Origin: Pseudomonadota bacterium | Lineage (GTDB): Bacteria > Myxococcota_A > Polyangia > Polyangiales > Polyangiaceae | DNA: 14,184 nucleotides | NCBI GenBank assembly: GCA_023428245.1 | Contig: JAEYYX010000004.1 | Location: 1-14,184 of the forward strand | Direction: 5' to 3' | Shown here: positions 1 to 6,834 of the stretch, one piece after another | How the letters are laid out: the number at the start of each line of letters is the position of its first letter | Numbering within the stretch: the stretch's first letter is position 1 | Notes under the pieces: generated by a model | Told to the model about the DNA's origin: nothing | The model's database searches: none | Seen by the model: only the letters and a program-made list of their open reading frames with translations | Translations under genes and position numbers: made by a program

Positions 1-617
1 CCGCGCCCCGGGGGCCCGCCCCACCCGCCGCCGGCCTGCCTATCACCGAGCCGAGCGGCAACATGGTCGTCGATATCGGAGGGGGGACAACCGAAGTCGC
101 GGTGATCTCGCTGGCGGGTATCGTTTATTCCCAGTCCGTCCGCGTCGGCGGCGATAAGATGGATGAAGCCATCGTCGCCTACATGAAGCGGAAGTATAAT
201 CTTGCGATCGGCGAACAGACCGCCGAGCGCATCAAAGTCACCATTGGCAACGCCTACGCCCTCGAGGAGCAGCTCTCGATGGAAGTGAAGGGACGCGACA
301 TGGTGGCCGGAGTGCCGAAGACCGTCCTCGTCAACTCGGATGAGATTCGCGACGCGCTCTCGGAGCCGATCAACGCGATCGTAGACGCTGTGCTCGTCGC
401 TCTTGAGCGGACGCCGCCCGAGCTGGCAGCGGACATCGTGGACAAGGGGATCATTTTGACAGGCGGCGGTGCCCTCCTGAAAAACATGGACGTCCTCTTG
501 CGCGAGGAGACGGGCCTTCCGGTCATGGTGAGCGACGACCCGATCAGCGCCGTGGTGCTGGGAAGCGGGAAGACGCTCGATCATATTCAGCTTCTCAAGG
601 AAGTGACCATCGGTTAG
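1..617 (+). CDS. mreB: MreB, rod-shape actin homologue (3' part, 5' end outside window)
   Basis: Bacterial actin that polymerises on the inner face of the membrane and organises the elongation-specific cell-wall machinery. The reading frame is open from base 3 with no stop, and about 205 residues are visible of a usual ~345, so roughly 140 N-terminal residues lie outside. Visible motifs are the phosphate-2 loop VVDIGGGTTEVAVISL just after position 63 and the adenosine motif TGGGALLKNMDVLL near the C-terminus, followed by the family ending SDDPISAVVLGSGKTLD. The ATG at 63 is an internal Met, because conserved MreB sequence (GLPITEPSGN) precedes it in frame. The first ~35 bases read APRGPAPPA, where the family has a near-invariant EAPMAAAIGA-like stretch, so they are probably low-quality contig-end sequence. 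It heads the mreBCD-mrdA-rodA cluster. Identification is secure. Confidence 0.97.
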   Translation, partial: APRGPAPPAAGLPITEPSGNMVVDIGGGTTEVAVISLAGIVYSQSVRVGGDKMDEAIVAYMKRKYNLAIGEQTAERIKVTIGNAYALEEQLSMEVKGRDMVAGVPKTVLVNSDEIRDALSEPINAIVDAVLVALERTPPELAADIVDKGIILTGGGALLKNMDVLLREETGLPVMVSDDPISAVVLGSGKTLDHIQLLKEVTIG

Positions 618-625
618 GGGAGGTT

Positions 626-684
626 GCCTTTGCGCTCGAATCGCCCTCCGCTCGACGTTTGGACGACGGACTCCTCGCAAAGGC
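626..684 (+). other. Inverted repeat (stem-loop) in the mreB-mreC gap
   Basis: GCCTTTGCG (626-634) is matched perfectly by CGCAAAGGC (676-684), giving a 9-bp stem with a 41-base loop in the 83-base mreB-mreC gap. The loop contains a small CGT-TTGG-ACG hairpin. No T-tract follows, so it is not a standard intrinsic terminator. An mRNA-processing or stability element, or control of mreC translation (start 17 bases downstream), would fit. Function is inferred; the symmetry is seen directly. Confidence 0.5.
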
Positions 685-700
685 CTAAGAGCGGGCCAGC

Positions 701-1555
701 ATGAGCTTCTACAAGCGCTACCGTGATATCTTCTTGGTCATTCTGCTGCTCGCGGTCCCGTTCTTCTTCCTGCGAACCGCCATCAGCCGACCCGAAGATC
801 TCAACGCCATCGATCGCGCTCTGACGACGATCGCGAGCCCGATCCAATTCGCCGCCTCGGCGGCGGCGCGTACGGTGTCCGGCGTTCTCAGCGACTATTT
901 TGCGTGGGTGGACGTCGGTAAGGACAACGATCGCCTGTCGCGGGAGGTGACGCGTCTGGAGAATGAGGTGCGTCGGCTCGCTTCCCTCGAAGGGGAAAAT
1001 GAGCGGCTTCGGAAGCTCTTGGGCCTCCGCGAGTCTCTCGGGATTCAGACGGCAAGCGCCGTCGTGACGACCAAAGCGCCGACCGAGTTCTTCCGCGTCG
1101 CTCATCTCGCGGTGGACGCGCCGGGCACCGAACTCAAAAAGAACATGCCCGTCATTGCTCTCGGGGGAGTGGTCGGTCTGCTCAAGGTCGTCACGGGCGA
1201 TACCGCCACGGTACAGCTCGTGGTCGATGCGGGATTTGGTGTGGACATCGTGGTCAGTCGGACTCGAGCCCGCGGTTTCGCGCGAGGAATCGGCGACGAA
1301 GCGCGTTATGTCGTGCGCGTGCAGGATGTCGATCGAACCGACGATGTCGAGGTCGGAGATCTCTTGGTGACGAGCGGCGCTGGCTGTCGTTTCCCGAAGG
1401 ACATCGCGGTCGCGAAGGTGACCGAGGTCGTCAAACGAGACTTCGGAAGCTACCAAGAGGTCTTGGCCCAGCCCACCGTGGATTTCTCACGACTCGAGGA
1501 GGTCCTCATCATCACCGGGGAACCGCGCGACTGCGACGCGACCCCGAGGAAGTGA
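701..1555 (+). CDS. mreC: MreC, cell-shape determining protein
   Basis: Bitopic inner-membrane protein that bridges cytoplasmic MreB/MreD to periplasmic PBP2 and activates PBP2-RodA. The 284-aa protein has a short basic cytoplasmic tail, a transmembrane helix at about residues 9-27, and a periplasmic coiled coil at about 74-108 (KDNDRLSREVTRLENEV, then ENERLRKLLGL). A beta-rich MreC core follows, with family-typical segments such as PVIALGGVVGLLKVV and GDLLVTSGAG. Length is normal for the family. The start at 701 is forced because an in-frame stop lies at 686-688; only a weak purine stretch precedes it. The gene follows mreB by 83 bases and ends 3 bases before mreD. Identification is secure. 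Confidence 0.96.
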   Translation: MSFYKRYRDIFLVILLLAVPFFFLRTAISRPEDLNAIDRALTTIASPIQFAASAAARTVSGVLSDYFAWVDVGKDNDRLSREVTRLENEVRRLASLEGENERLRKLLGLRESLGIQTASAVVTTKAPTEFFRVAHLAVDAPGTELKKNMPVIALGGVVGLLKVVTGDTATVQLVVDAGFGVDIVVSRTRARGFARGIGDEARYVVRVQDVDRTDDVEVGDLLVTSGAGCRFPKDIAVAKVTEVVKRDFGSYQEVLAQPTVDFSRLEEVLIITGEPRDCDATPRK

Positions 1556-1558
1556 GTC

Positions 1559-2113
1559 ATGCGGAGCGCGGCGTACGTCCTGGTCGGCTTCTTGCTCGTC
1601 CTCCTCCAGTCGATTCTCTATCGATTCTGGGCTCCTTTGGTCCCTCTCCAGCTTTTCGGTTTTCCGATCTCGAGGCTGACCCTCGGCATCACCCCGAACT
1701 TCGTCTTGCCATTGGTCCTGTTCTTGGCGGTTCAGGAGCCATCGCTGGCTCGAGGCTCTTTCCTTTCATTCTGTCTCGGATGGGGCATCGACGTGATCGG
1801 AGGCGGCCCCGCTTATCTTTACCGCTTCACAATGGTGGCGGTCTGGTGGTTCACGCGCATGGTCTCGGCTCGCGTTAGCATGCAGACGCTCGCGTCGCGC
1901 ATCCCGCTTGCCTTCGTTGGATCGCTCCTCGAGAGCTTCATCGTGCTCACGCTGCTCGCGATTTTTGGCGCGGATGCTCAGAGGCCCGTTGAGCTCAGCG
2001 TGCAGATCTTGCCGCGAGCGGTCACGACCACCCTCTTCGCCCCTTTGATTTTCTCCATCGCCGCGCGGATTCAGCTCGAGAGCCGCCCCCAGGCGACTAG
2101 CCCGACGAGCTGA
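1559..2113 (+). CDS. mreD: MreD, rod-shape determining membrane protein
   Basis: Small polytopic inner-membrane partner of MreC in the elongasome. The 184 residues are almost wholly hydrophobic, with about five or six predicted transmembrane segments, starting with AAYVLVGFLLVLLQSILY near the N-terminus. The LGWGIDVIGGGPAYLYRF region resembles the conserved MreD loop (usually G...D.......G...). The start is 3 bases after the mreC stop, with a GAGG Shine-Dalgarno (1546-1549) inside the end of mreC, which implies coupled translation. mrdA starts 6 bases after its stop. MreD sequences diverge strongly, so the call rests on topology, length and position together. Confidence 0.92.
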   Translation: MRSAAYVLVGFLLVLLQSILYRFWAPLVPLQLFGFPISRLTLGITPNFVLPLVLFLAVQEPSLARGSFLSFCLGWGIDVIGGGPAYLYRFTMVAVWWFTRMVSARVSMQTLASRIPLAFVGSLLESFIVLTLLAIFGADAQRPVELSVQILPRAVTTTLFAPLIFSIAARIQLESRPQATSPTS

Positions 2114-2119
2114 CCGGCT

Positions 2120-4042
2120 ATGGCAACGTTACTCCAGCGCTCCGACGCCTCTGAGTTTCGCAAACGCTACCGCTGGCTTGTCCTGTTCATTCTGTGCGCC
2201 TTCGGAGCATGTGTAGCGCGCCTTTTTTACCTTCAGGTGCTCCACGGCGACGTCTACGACGTCAAAGCTCGCCGCAACATCATCGGAGAACGGCGGCTTG
2301 CCACCACGCGAGGAGTGATCCGCGATACTCACGGAAAGGTCCTCGCGGCCAATCGTCCCTCCTACAATCTCTACGTCGTGCCGGCCGCGCTCGATCTCGA
2401 CAGGACCTGGCCGCGTCTTGTCGAACTGGCGCGCTTGTCCGAGAGCGAAGCGGCGCGCACCAAAGAGCAGCTCGTCAAGCTCAAAGAACATGAGCGAAAG
2501 CGCGACCAACAAGCGTTACTTCTCGTCGACCTGAATCGTGACGTCGTCGCCTCCCTCAAGACCTTCGCCGAAGAGCTCCCGGGCGTGAGTGTGCTTTCCT
2601 CGTCGGTCCGCTCCTATCCGTACGGAACTCTCGGAGCCCATTTGCTCGGTTACATGCGGGAGGTCGACGCAGAGGTGCTCGCGGAGCAGCCCGAGGCGGG
2701 GTTCCGAGCGGGAGATCGACTGGGCGCGGTAGGAGTTGAGCGGCGCTGGGAGAGTTATCTGCGGGGGCAACGAGGATTCCGTAAGTTCATTCGCAAACGC
2801 GCCATGCGCGAGCGCGTTGAGGATCTCGAGGAGCGATATCTCGGAGAAGATCGGCTGCGCGAACCGGCCCCTGGGCGAGACATCTCGCTCACCCTCGACA
2901 TGGAGCTCGTGGAGTCTGCAGAGCGCGCCATGCGCGGACAACTCGCCGGAGCGGTTGTTGTCGTCGACGTGCGCACCGGCCGTATCCTCGCAGCGCACTC
3001 GAAGCCCGGCTTCGACCCGAACGTTGCCTCCGGCGCGAGCGGTCAGGAAGCCGTTAGGGAAGCCTTCCAGAGCTATTACAAGGACCCGATGACGCCGACG
3101 CTCGATCGAACAGTGTCAGCGGCGTACCCCCCCGGCTCGACCTTCAAGCCGTTCTCCGCGCTCACCGCCCTTGAGAAGGACATCGTTCGTCCGAACGAGC
3201 AGGTCGATTGCCGCGGCGGCTACGAGTACGGAAAACGCTACTTCCGCTGTACCGGCGTTCATAGGCACGTGAACCTCCATGAGGCCCTTGTGCAGTCCTG
3301 CAACACGTATTTCTACGAGCTCGGTAGTCGGGTGAAGATCGACGACCTTGCCGAAATTGGGCAGCGATTCGGGTTCGGCGTGAAGACAGGCATCGGCATC
3401 AACCCAGAGGCGAGGGGGCGCATGCCGACCCGCGCCTGGTACACGCGGCAATACCGCGGCGCATTCCGAGGCGGCTTCACGCTCCTCGCCGCGATCGGTC
3501 AGGGTGCTACTACAGTAAACGTCTTACAGCTCACTCTCGCTTACGCCGCGCTCGCCAACGGCGGGACCTTGTACCGCCCCCAGCTTGTTCGCAGCATCGA
3601 GACCGCCGACGGCACCGTCGTTCAAGATTTTCCCCCGCGCGTGCGGCGGGTCGTTGAGCTCGACCAAGGCGATCTGACCCGGGTCCAGGATGCGATGGTG
3701 GGGGTGGTCACCGAAAAGCGCGGTACGGCCCACGGAGCGCGCATCGAGGGCGTCGACATGGCCGGTAAGACCGGTACCGCCCAGGTGAGTCCGCTCGCGC
3801 CCCGCGGTTCGGATCAGAGTGACGTCGCCTATTTCAACCGCGACCACGCGTGGTTCGCCGGGTATTCGCCGACAGTTTCGCCGGAGATCGCTGTCGTGGT
3901 GCTCATCGAGCACGGCGGCGGCGGCGGTAAGAACGCAGTGCCCGTCGCCATGCGCATCGTGCGCGACTACGAGCGACTCAAGCGGGACCGCCTGGCTGCG
4001 GCCAAGCAGGCCCCCGCTGTACAGAAGCGAGAGTTTCCTTGA
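2120..4042 (+). CDS. mrdA: Penicillin-binding protein 2 (elongasome DD-transpeptidase)
   Basis: Class B PBP that cross-links nascent peptidoglycan made by RodA during side-wall elongation; target of beta-lactams such as mecillinam. The 640-aa protein has an N-terminal membrane anchor (about residues 18-37), the non-catalytic pedestal domain (RGVIRDTHGKVLAANRPSYN near 64-83; GAVGVERRWESYLRG near 202-216) and a C-terminal transpeptidase domain. All three active-site motifs are intact: S340-T-F-K343 with the nucleophilic Ser, S393-C-N395 and K550-T-G-T553. Length matches PBP2 rather than the division enzyme FtsI, and rodA is the next gene. The 5' context is tight (6 bases after mreD) with no clear Shine-Dalgarno, suggesting coupling to mreD. 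Confidence 0.97.
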   Translation: MATLLQRSDASEFRKRYRWLVLFILCAFGACVARLFYLQVLHGDVYDVKARRNIIGERRLATTRGVIRDTHGKVLAANRPSYNLYVVPAALDLDRTWPRLVELARLSESEAARTKEQLVKLKEHERKRDQQALLLVDLNRDVVASLKTFAEELPGVSVLSSSVRSYPYGTLGAHLLGYMREVDAEVLAEQPEAGFRAGDRLGAVGVERRWESYLRGQRGFRKFIRKRAMRERVEDLEERYLGEDRLREPAPGRDISLTLDMELVESAERAMRGQLAGAVVVVDVRTGRILAAHSKPGFDPNVASGASGQEAVREAFQSYYKDPMTPTLDRTVSAAYPPGSTFKPFSALTALEKDIVRPNEQVDCRGGYEYGKRYFRCTGVHRHVNLHEALVQSCNTYFYELGSRVKIDDLAEIGQRFGFGVKTGIGINPEARGRMPTRAWYTRQYRGAFRGGFTLLAAIGQGATTVNVLQLTLAYAALANGGTLYRPQLVRSIETADGTVVQDFPPRVRRVVELDQGDLTRVQDAMVGVVTEKRGTAHGARIEGVDMAGKTGTAQVSPLAPRGSDQSDVAYFNRDHAWFAGYSPTVSPEIAVVVLIEHGGGGGKNAVPVAMRIVRDYERLKRDRLAAAKQAPAVQKREFP

Positions 4043-4060
4043 TGTCGCGCTTCGCTCTTC

Positions 4061-4068
4061 GAAGGAGG
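4061..4068 (+). promoter_or_regulatory. Strong Shine-Dalgarno of rodA
   Basis: GAAGGAGG lies 9 bases before the rodA ATG at 4078, a near-perfect anti-16S match. It is the strongest ribosome-binding site in the cluster. rodA is separated from mrdA by 35 bases rather than coupled to it, so this site fixes the start and suggests independent, efficient initiation of RodA. Confidence 0.8.
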
Positions 4069-4077
4069 CCCCTCTAG

Positions 4078-5196
4078 ATGGCTCGCTCCACCAAGTCCTT
4101 CCGCTCGGGACCCGAGGTCGACATGCCGCTCTTGATCACGGTCGTCGCTATCGCCTCGATCGGGATCATCAACCTGTACAGTGCGACCAGCGCGTACGTC
4201 GACGCAACCCAGCGGAGCGCCCTGGCCGACGTCTACGTGACCCAGATCTACTGGTTCGTGATCGGCCTCCTGCTCGCCATGTTGACGGCGGTGATCGACT
4301 ACCGTCACTTCGAGCGCCTCGCGCCGATTCTGTACTTTGGCGGCCTGATATCGCTCGGGCTCGTGTTCGTGCTCGCCACTGACGTTCGAGGTTCGGCCCG
4401 CTGGATCCAGCTTGGAAGCTTCAGCTACCAGCCCAGCGAGTTCATGAAACCGCTCGTCGTGCTCATGGTGGCGCGGCACATCCAAAACGACACGAAGACC
4501 GAGGCTCGTTCCTTCTTCGACCTACTCCTGCCGATCGGGATCGCCGCAGTCCCGGCTGTCTTGGTCATGCTGCAGCCGGACCTCGGCACCTCGCTCATCT
4601 ACCTGACGTCGACGGCGGCTATGCTCTCGATCACTCGCATCCGAACCGCCACCTTGGCGTGGATGGTCTCAGGGTTCGCCGTGACGACAATCCTCATGTG
4701 GAACTTCGGGCTCAAAGCTTACCAGCGAGGTCGCGTCACGAGCTTCTTGAACCCGGAGAAGGACGCGACGGGAACCGCTTGGCACGCTATCCAAAGTCAG
4801 ACGGCGATCGGCAATGGGGGGCTGTTCGGGGAAGGCTTCATGCAAGGAACCCAGAACCAGTTCGGCTTCCTTCCCGACCAGCACTCGGACTTCCCCTTCT
4901 CGGTTTTCGCGGAGGAGTTTGGCTTCGTCGGCTGCTTAATCCTGATCGCGCTCTATTGTTTCCTCTCCATCTGGTCCTTGCACATCGCTTCCCAGGCCAA
5001 AGATCGCTTCGGAGCAGCGCTCGCGGTAGGAACCGGCGGCATCATCTTCTTCCAGGCGTTCTTCAACATGGGGATGTCGATGGGGCTCCTGCCGGTGGTC
5101 GGCATTACCCTGCCGCTCTTCTCTTATGGGGGCAGTAGCCTTGTGACGATGCTCATCTCGCTTGGCCTTTTGATGAGCGTTTCGATGCGGCGCTAA
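4078..5196 (+). CDS. rodA: RodA, SEDS-family peptidoglycan glycosyltransferase
   Basis: Polytopic membrane enzyme that polymerises lipid II into glycan strands and works as a complex with PBP2. The 372-aa protein has about ten transmembrane segments and the SEDS signatures: RGSARWIQLGSFSYQPSEFM (residues 104-123), QPDLGTSLIY, and GFLPDQHSDFPFSVFAEEFG (263-282). D271 aligns with the catalytic Asp of E. coli RodA (D262, in ERHTDF). The C-terminal GITLPLFSYGGSS motif is also present. Adjacency to PBP2 and the mreBCD genes distinguishes it from the divisome paralogue FtsW. It is the last gene of the + strand cluster; the downstream gap holds a tandem repeat. Confidence 0.96.
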   Translation: MARSTKSFRSGPEVDMPLLITVVAIASIGIINLYSATSAYVDATQRSALADVYVTQIYWFVIGLLLAMLTAVIDYRHFERLAPILYFGGLISLGLVFVLATDVRGSARWIQLGSFSYQPSEFMKPLVVLMVARHIQNDTKTEARSFFDLLLPIGIAAVPAVLVMLQPDLGTSLIYLTSTAAMLSITRIRTATLAWMVSGFAVTTILMWNFGLKAYQRGRVTSFLNPEKDATGTAWHAIQSQTAIGNGGLFGEGFMQGTQNQFGFLPDQHSDFPFSVFAEEFGFVGCLILIALYCFLSIWSLHIASQAKDRFGAALAVGTGGIIFFQAFFNMGMSMGLLPVVGITLPLFSYGGSSLVTMLISLGLLMSVSMRR

Positions 5197-5216
5197 GAGC
5201 GGGGCTCGTACTGTAC

Positions 5217-5260
5217 GCACCGAACGCGCACCGAGCGCGCACCGAGCGCGCACCGAGCGC
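5217..5260. repeat. Four tandem copies of an 11-bp repeat
   Basis: The unit GCACCGAGCGC occurs four times head to tail, at 5217, 5228, 5239 and 5250; the first copy has A for G at unit position 8. The array sits in the 149-bp gap between the convergent rodA and lipoprotein genes. Because each unit carries a GCGC core, neighbouring units can also pair, so the array could form GC hairpins and act as a two-way barrier to transcription. No T-tract is present. The rest of the gap shows nothing else clear. Confidence 0.75.
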
Positions 5261-5345
5261 GCGGGAGCTCTTGATCGCGCCTTGCGCACTCTGGGACGCG
5301 CGGCGAGATCTTGGAGCGTGCGTCCTGAGACTACTCTTGTGCCGT

Positions 5346-6701
5346 TTAGAAGAGGTAAGGGTCCTCGTAGTAGGCGGAGATCGCTGCGTCGAACTGGCCG
5401 CCGTCCGTCGTGATGTACGTCTGGTTCCCTGCGCCGACCCCGAAGGCCACGCCGACCCCGCCCGCGTCGACGAACTCTTCGATGTGTTCAAACACGTACT
5501 TGACCTTGTTGTCCCGGTAACGGCCCGGCGTTCCTCCGGGCGTGTCGCTCGGAACCCCGAACGGAACCTGCCACCACATCATCGGAATCCCGAGCCGATC
5601 GGTAACGGTCTTGGCGAAGGCCTGGAGCTCGTGGAAGTTCGGGCTCGTCTCGTTGGTCTCGTCGAGATACCAAGGGCCGTCCTGCCGCTGGCACTCGGGC
5701 GCCTGGGCCTCGAAGCAGCCCGCGTCCCGATCGAGCATGTCGGTGAAGACGAGATCGGACTCACCCGCGCCGAGCTCAAGCAAATAGTCTGCGACAGCGG
5801 TGGCACTCGGTGCGCCCCAGGGTGAGGCGTGGAAGCCGATGAGAGTTTTCGGGGCGTAGGTTCGGCAGAGCTCGACCAAACACTTGCCCATCCCGCTGAG
5901 ATCGTCGGGCAAGCTGTTGCACTCATCCGCGTACTTGCTCACAATCACCGAAAGCTCCGAAGGGTCACCGGCTTGCTGCATGAAGCCCCAGAAGTCAGGC
6001 TCAAGATGGACCACCGAGGGAGTGTCGAGGGCTCCGAGGCGTTCGAACAAGATGCGCGCCCCTTCCCAGTAAGCCTTCATATATGAGTCGGTCGTGAGCG
6101 CGGCGACGCTCCCTTCACCGGCAGACGCCATCGAGTAGAGAGTGAACATCGGAACGGCGTCGTATTCGAGCGCCTCTTGGGCCAGATAGGTCGCAAACGC
6201 GCCATCCCCGTTATTATCTGTGTTCCAATCCGGCCAACCACCTTGGCCTCGCAGGCCTACGAGATACACATAGTGGAGGTCTAGGGGCTTGCTGAGAGTG
6301 AACGCTCCTGAGGGGCCTGAGTCCTCGAGGTCGTTACCCATCCCGATCAGGAAGTGGTCCCGACCGAGGCGGGTGGCGACGTCCGCGGCGGGGGAGAGAT
6401 CTCCTCCTGAACGCCCTCCGCTTCCAGAACGGCCACCACTTGCGCCGCTCGCGCCTCCCGAGCGGCGCGCTCCCGTGCCGCTATCGTCGTCTTCTCCGCC
6501 ATGGCCGCCGTCTCCGCCATTCCGACTCCCGGTTCCCGAAGGTCGCCCGCCAGTGCCCGGCCTTCGCCCGCCGCTGTCGCTGTCGTCGTCTTGGCCGTCG
6601 CCCCCGGAGTCATGGGAATCGTCGCCATCCTCCGAGGAGGAGCCACAGGCAGCGAAGGCGAGGGGGAGGCTGGCGAGGAGAAGGAGAGTGCGAGCGCGCA
6701 T
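5346..6701 (-). CDS. Secreted lipoprotein with Gly/Ser/Asp linker and large C-terminal domain, function unknown
   Basis: I do not recognise a named family. The 451-aa product starts with a lipoprotein signal peptide (basic n-region, hydrophobic core, LAFAAC with the lipid-modified Cys at residue 19; Phe at -3 is not the commonest lipobox residue). A flexible, low-complexity linker rich in Gly, Ser, Asp and Arg spans about 20-100. The globular domain (about 105-451) has features suggestive of a TIM-barrel, glycoside-hydrolase-like fold: strand-like segments such as VVHLEPDFWGF (E234, D236), LIGFHASPWG, LVFTDMLDRD and MMWWQVPFG, with acidic and aromatic residues at their ends. Five further Cys (261, 274, 279, 329, 337) could form disulphides. 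It would sit on the envelope or cell surface. Carbohydrate activity is an inference. It is on the same strand as uup, 133 bp downstream, but has its own promoter-like sequence. Confidence 0.85.
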   Translation of the reverse strand: MRARTLLLLASLPLAFAACGSSSEDGDDSHDSGGDGQDDDSDSGGRRPGTGGRPSGTGSRNGGDGGHGGEDDDSGTGARRSGGASGASGGRSGSGGRSGGDLSPAADVATRLGRDHFLIGMGNDLEDSGPSGAFTLSKPLDLHYVYLVGLRGQGGWPDWNTDNNGDGAFATYLAQEALEYDAVPMFTLYSMASAGEGSVAALTTDSYMKAYWEGARILFERLGALDTPSVVHLEPDFWGFMQQAGDPSELSVIVSKYADECNSLPDDLSGMGKCLVELCRTYAPKTLIGFHASPWGAPSATAVADYLLELGAGESDLVFTDMLDRDAGCFEAQAPECQRQDGPWYLDETNETSPNFHELQAFAKTVTDRLGIPMMWWQVPFGVPSDTPGGTPGRYRDNKVKYVFEHIEEFVDAGGVGVAFGVGAGNQTYITTDGGQFDAAISAYYEDPYLF

Positions 6702-6709
6702 GACTTGAG

Positions 6710-6738
6710 ATGATACGTCCGTTCGTTTCGACTCTCAA
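6710..6738 (-). promoter_or_regulatory. Sigma70-like promoter for the lipoprotein gene, probably leaderless
   Basis: Reading the - strand, a -35 TTGAGA (6738-6733) and a -10 TATCAT (6715-6710) are separated by exactly 17 bases; each hexamer matches the consensus at 5 of 6 positions. Only 8 bases separate the -10 from the ATG at 6701, so transcription would begin about 1-3 bases before the start codon. No Shine-Dalgarno is visible, which agrees with a leaderless mRNA. Confidence 0.55.
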
Positions 6739-6834
6739 AGCGCGATCGACGAGGACCCGTCGGGCAAGGCGGCCGAGCGCGGAACGCTTTCCCGCGGCGA
6801 GGGATCGATGAGTGCTGAGCGCCCTTTCAGAACG

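Noticed and set aside
614..1456. 280-codon open frame on the - strand opposite mreC
   Set aside because: It is His/Arg/Asp-rich with no recognisable motif, and is antisense to a certain mreC; typical shadow frame in GC-rich DNA.
5217..5260. CRISPR array
   Set aside because: Units are 11 bp and directly adjacent with no spacers, and no cas genes are present.
5570..6000. Assignment of the lipoprotein to glycoside hydrolase family 6 from LEPD
   Set aside because: One short motif resemblance (EPD) is not enough; the other GH6 signatures were not found.
6289..6708. Pro/Arg-rich 139-codon frame on the + strand
   Set aside because: It is the complement of the Gly/Ser/Asp linker of the lipoprotein; low complexity explains the open frame.
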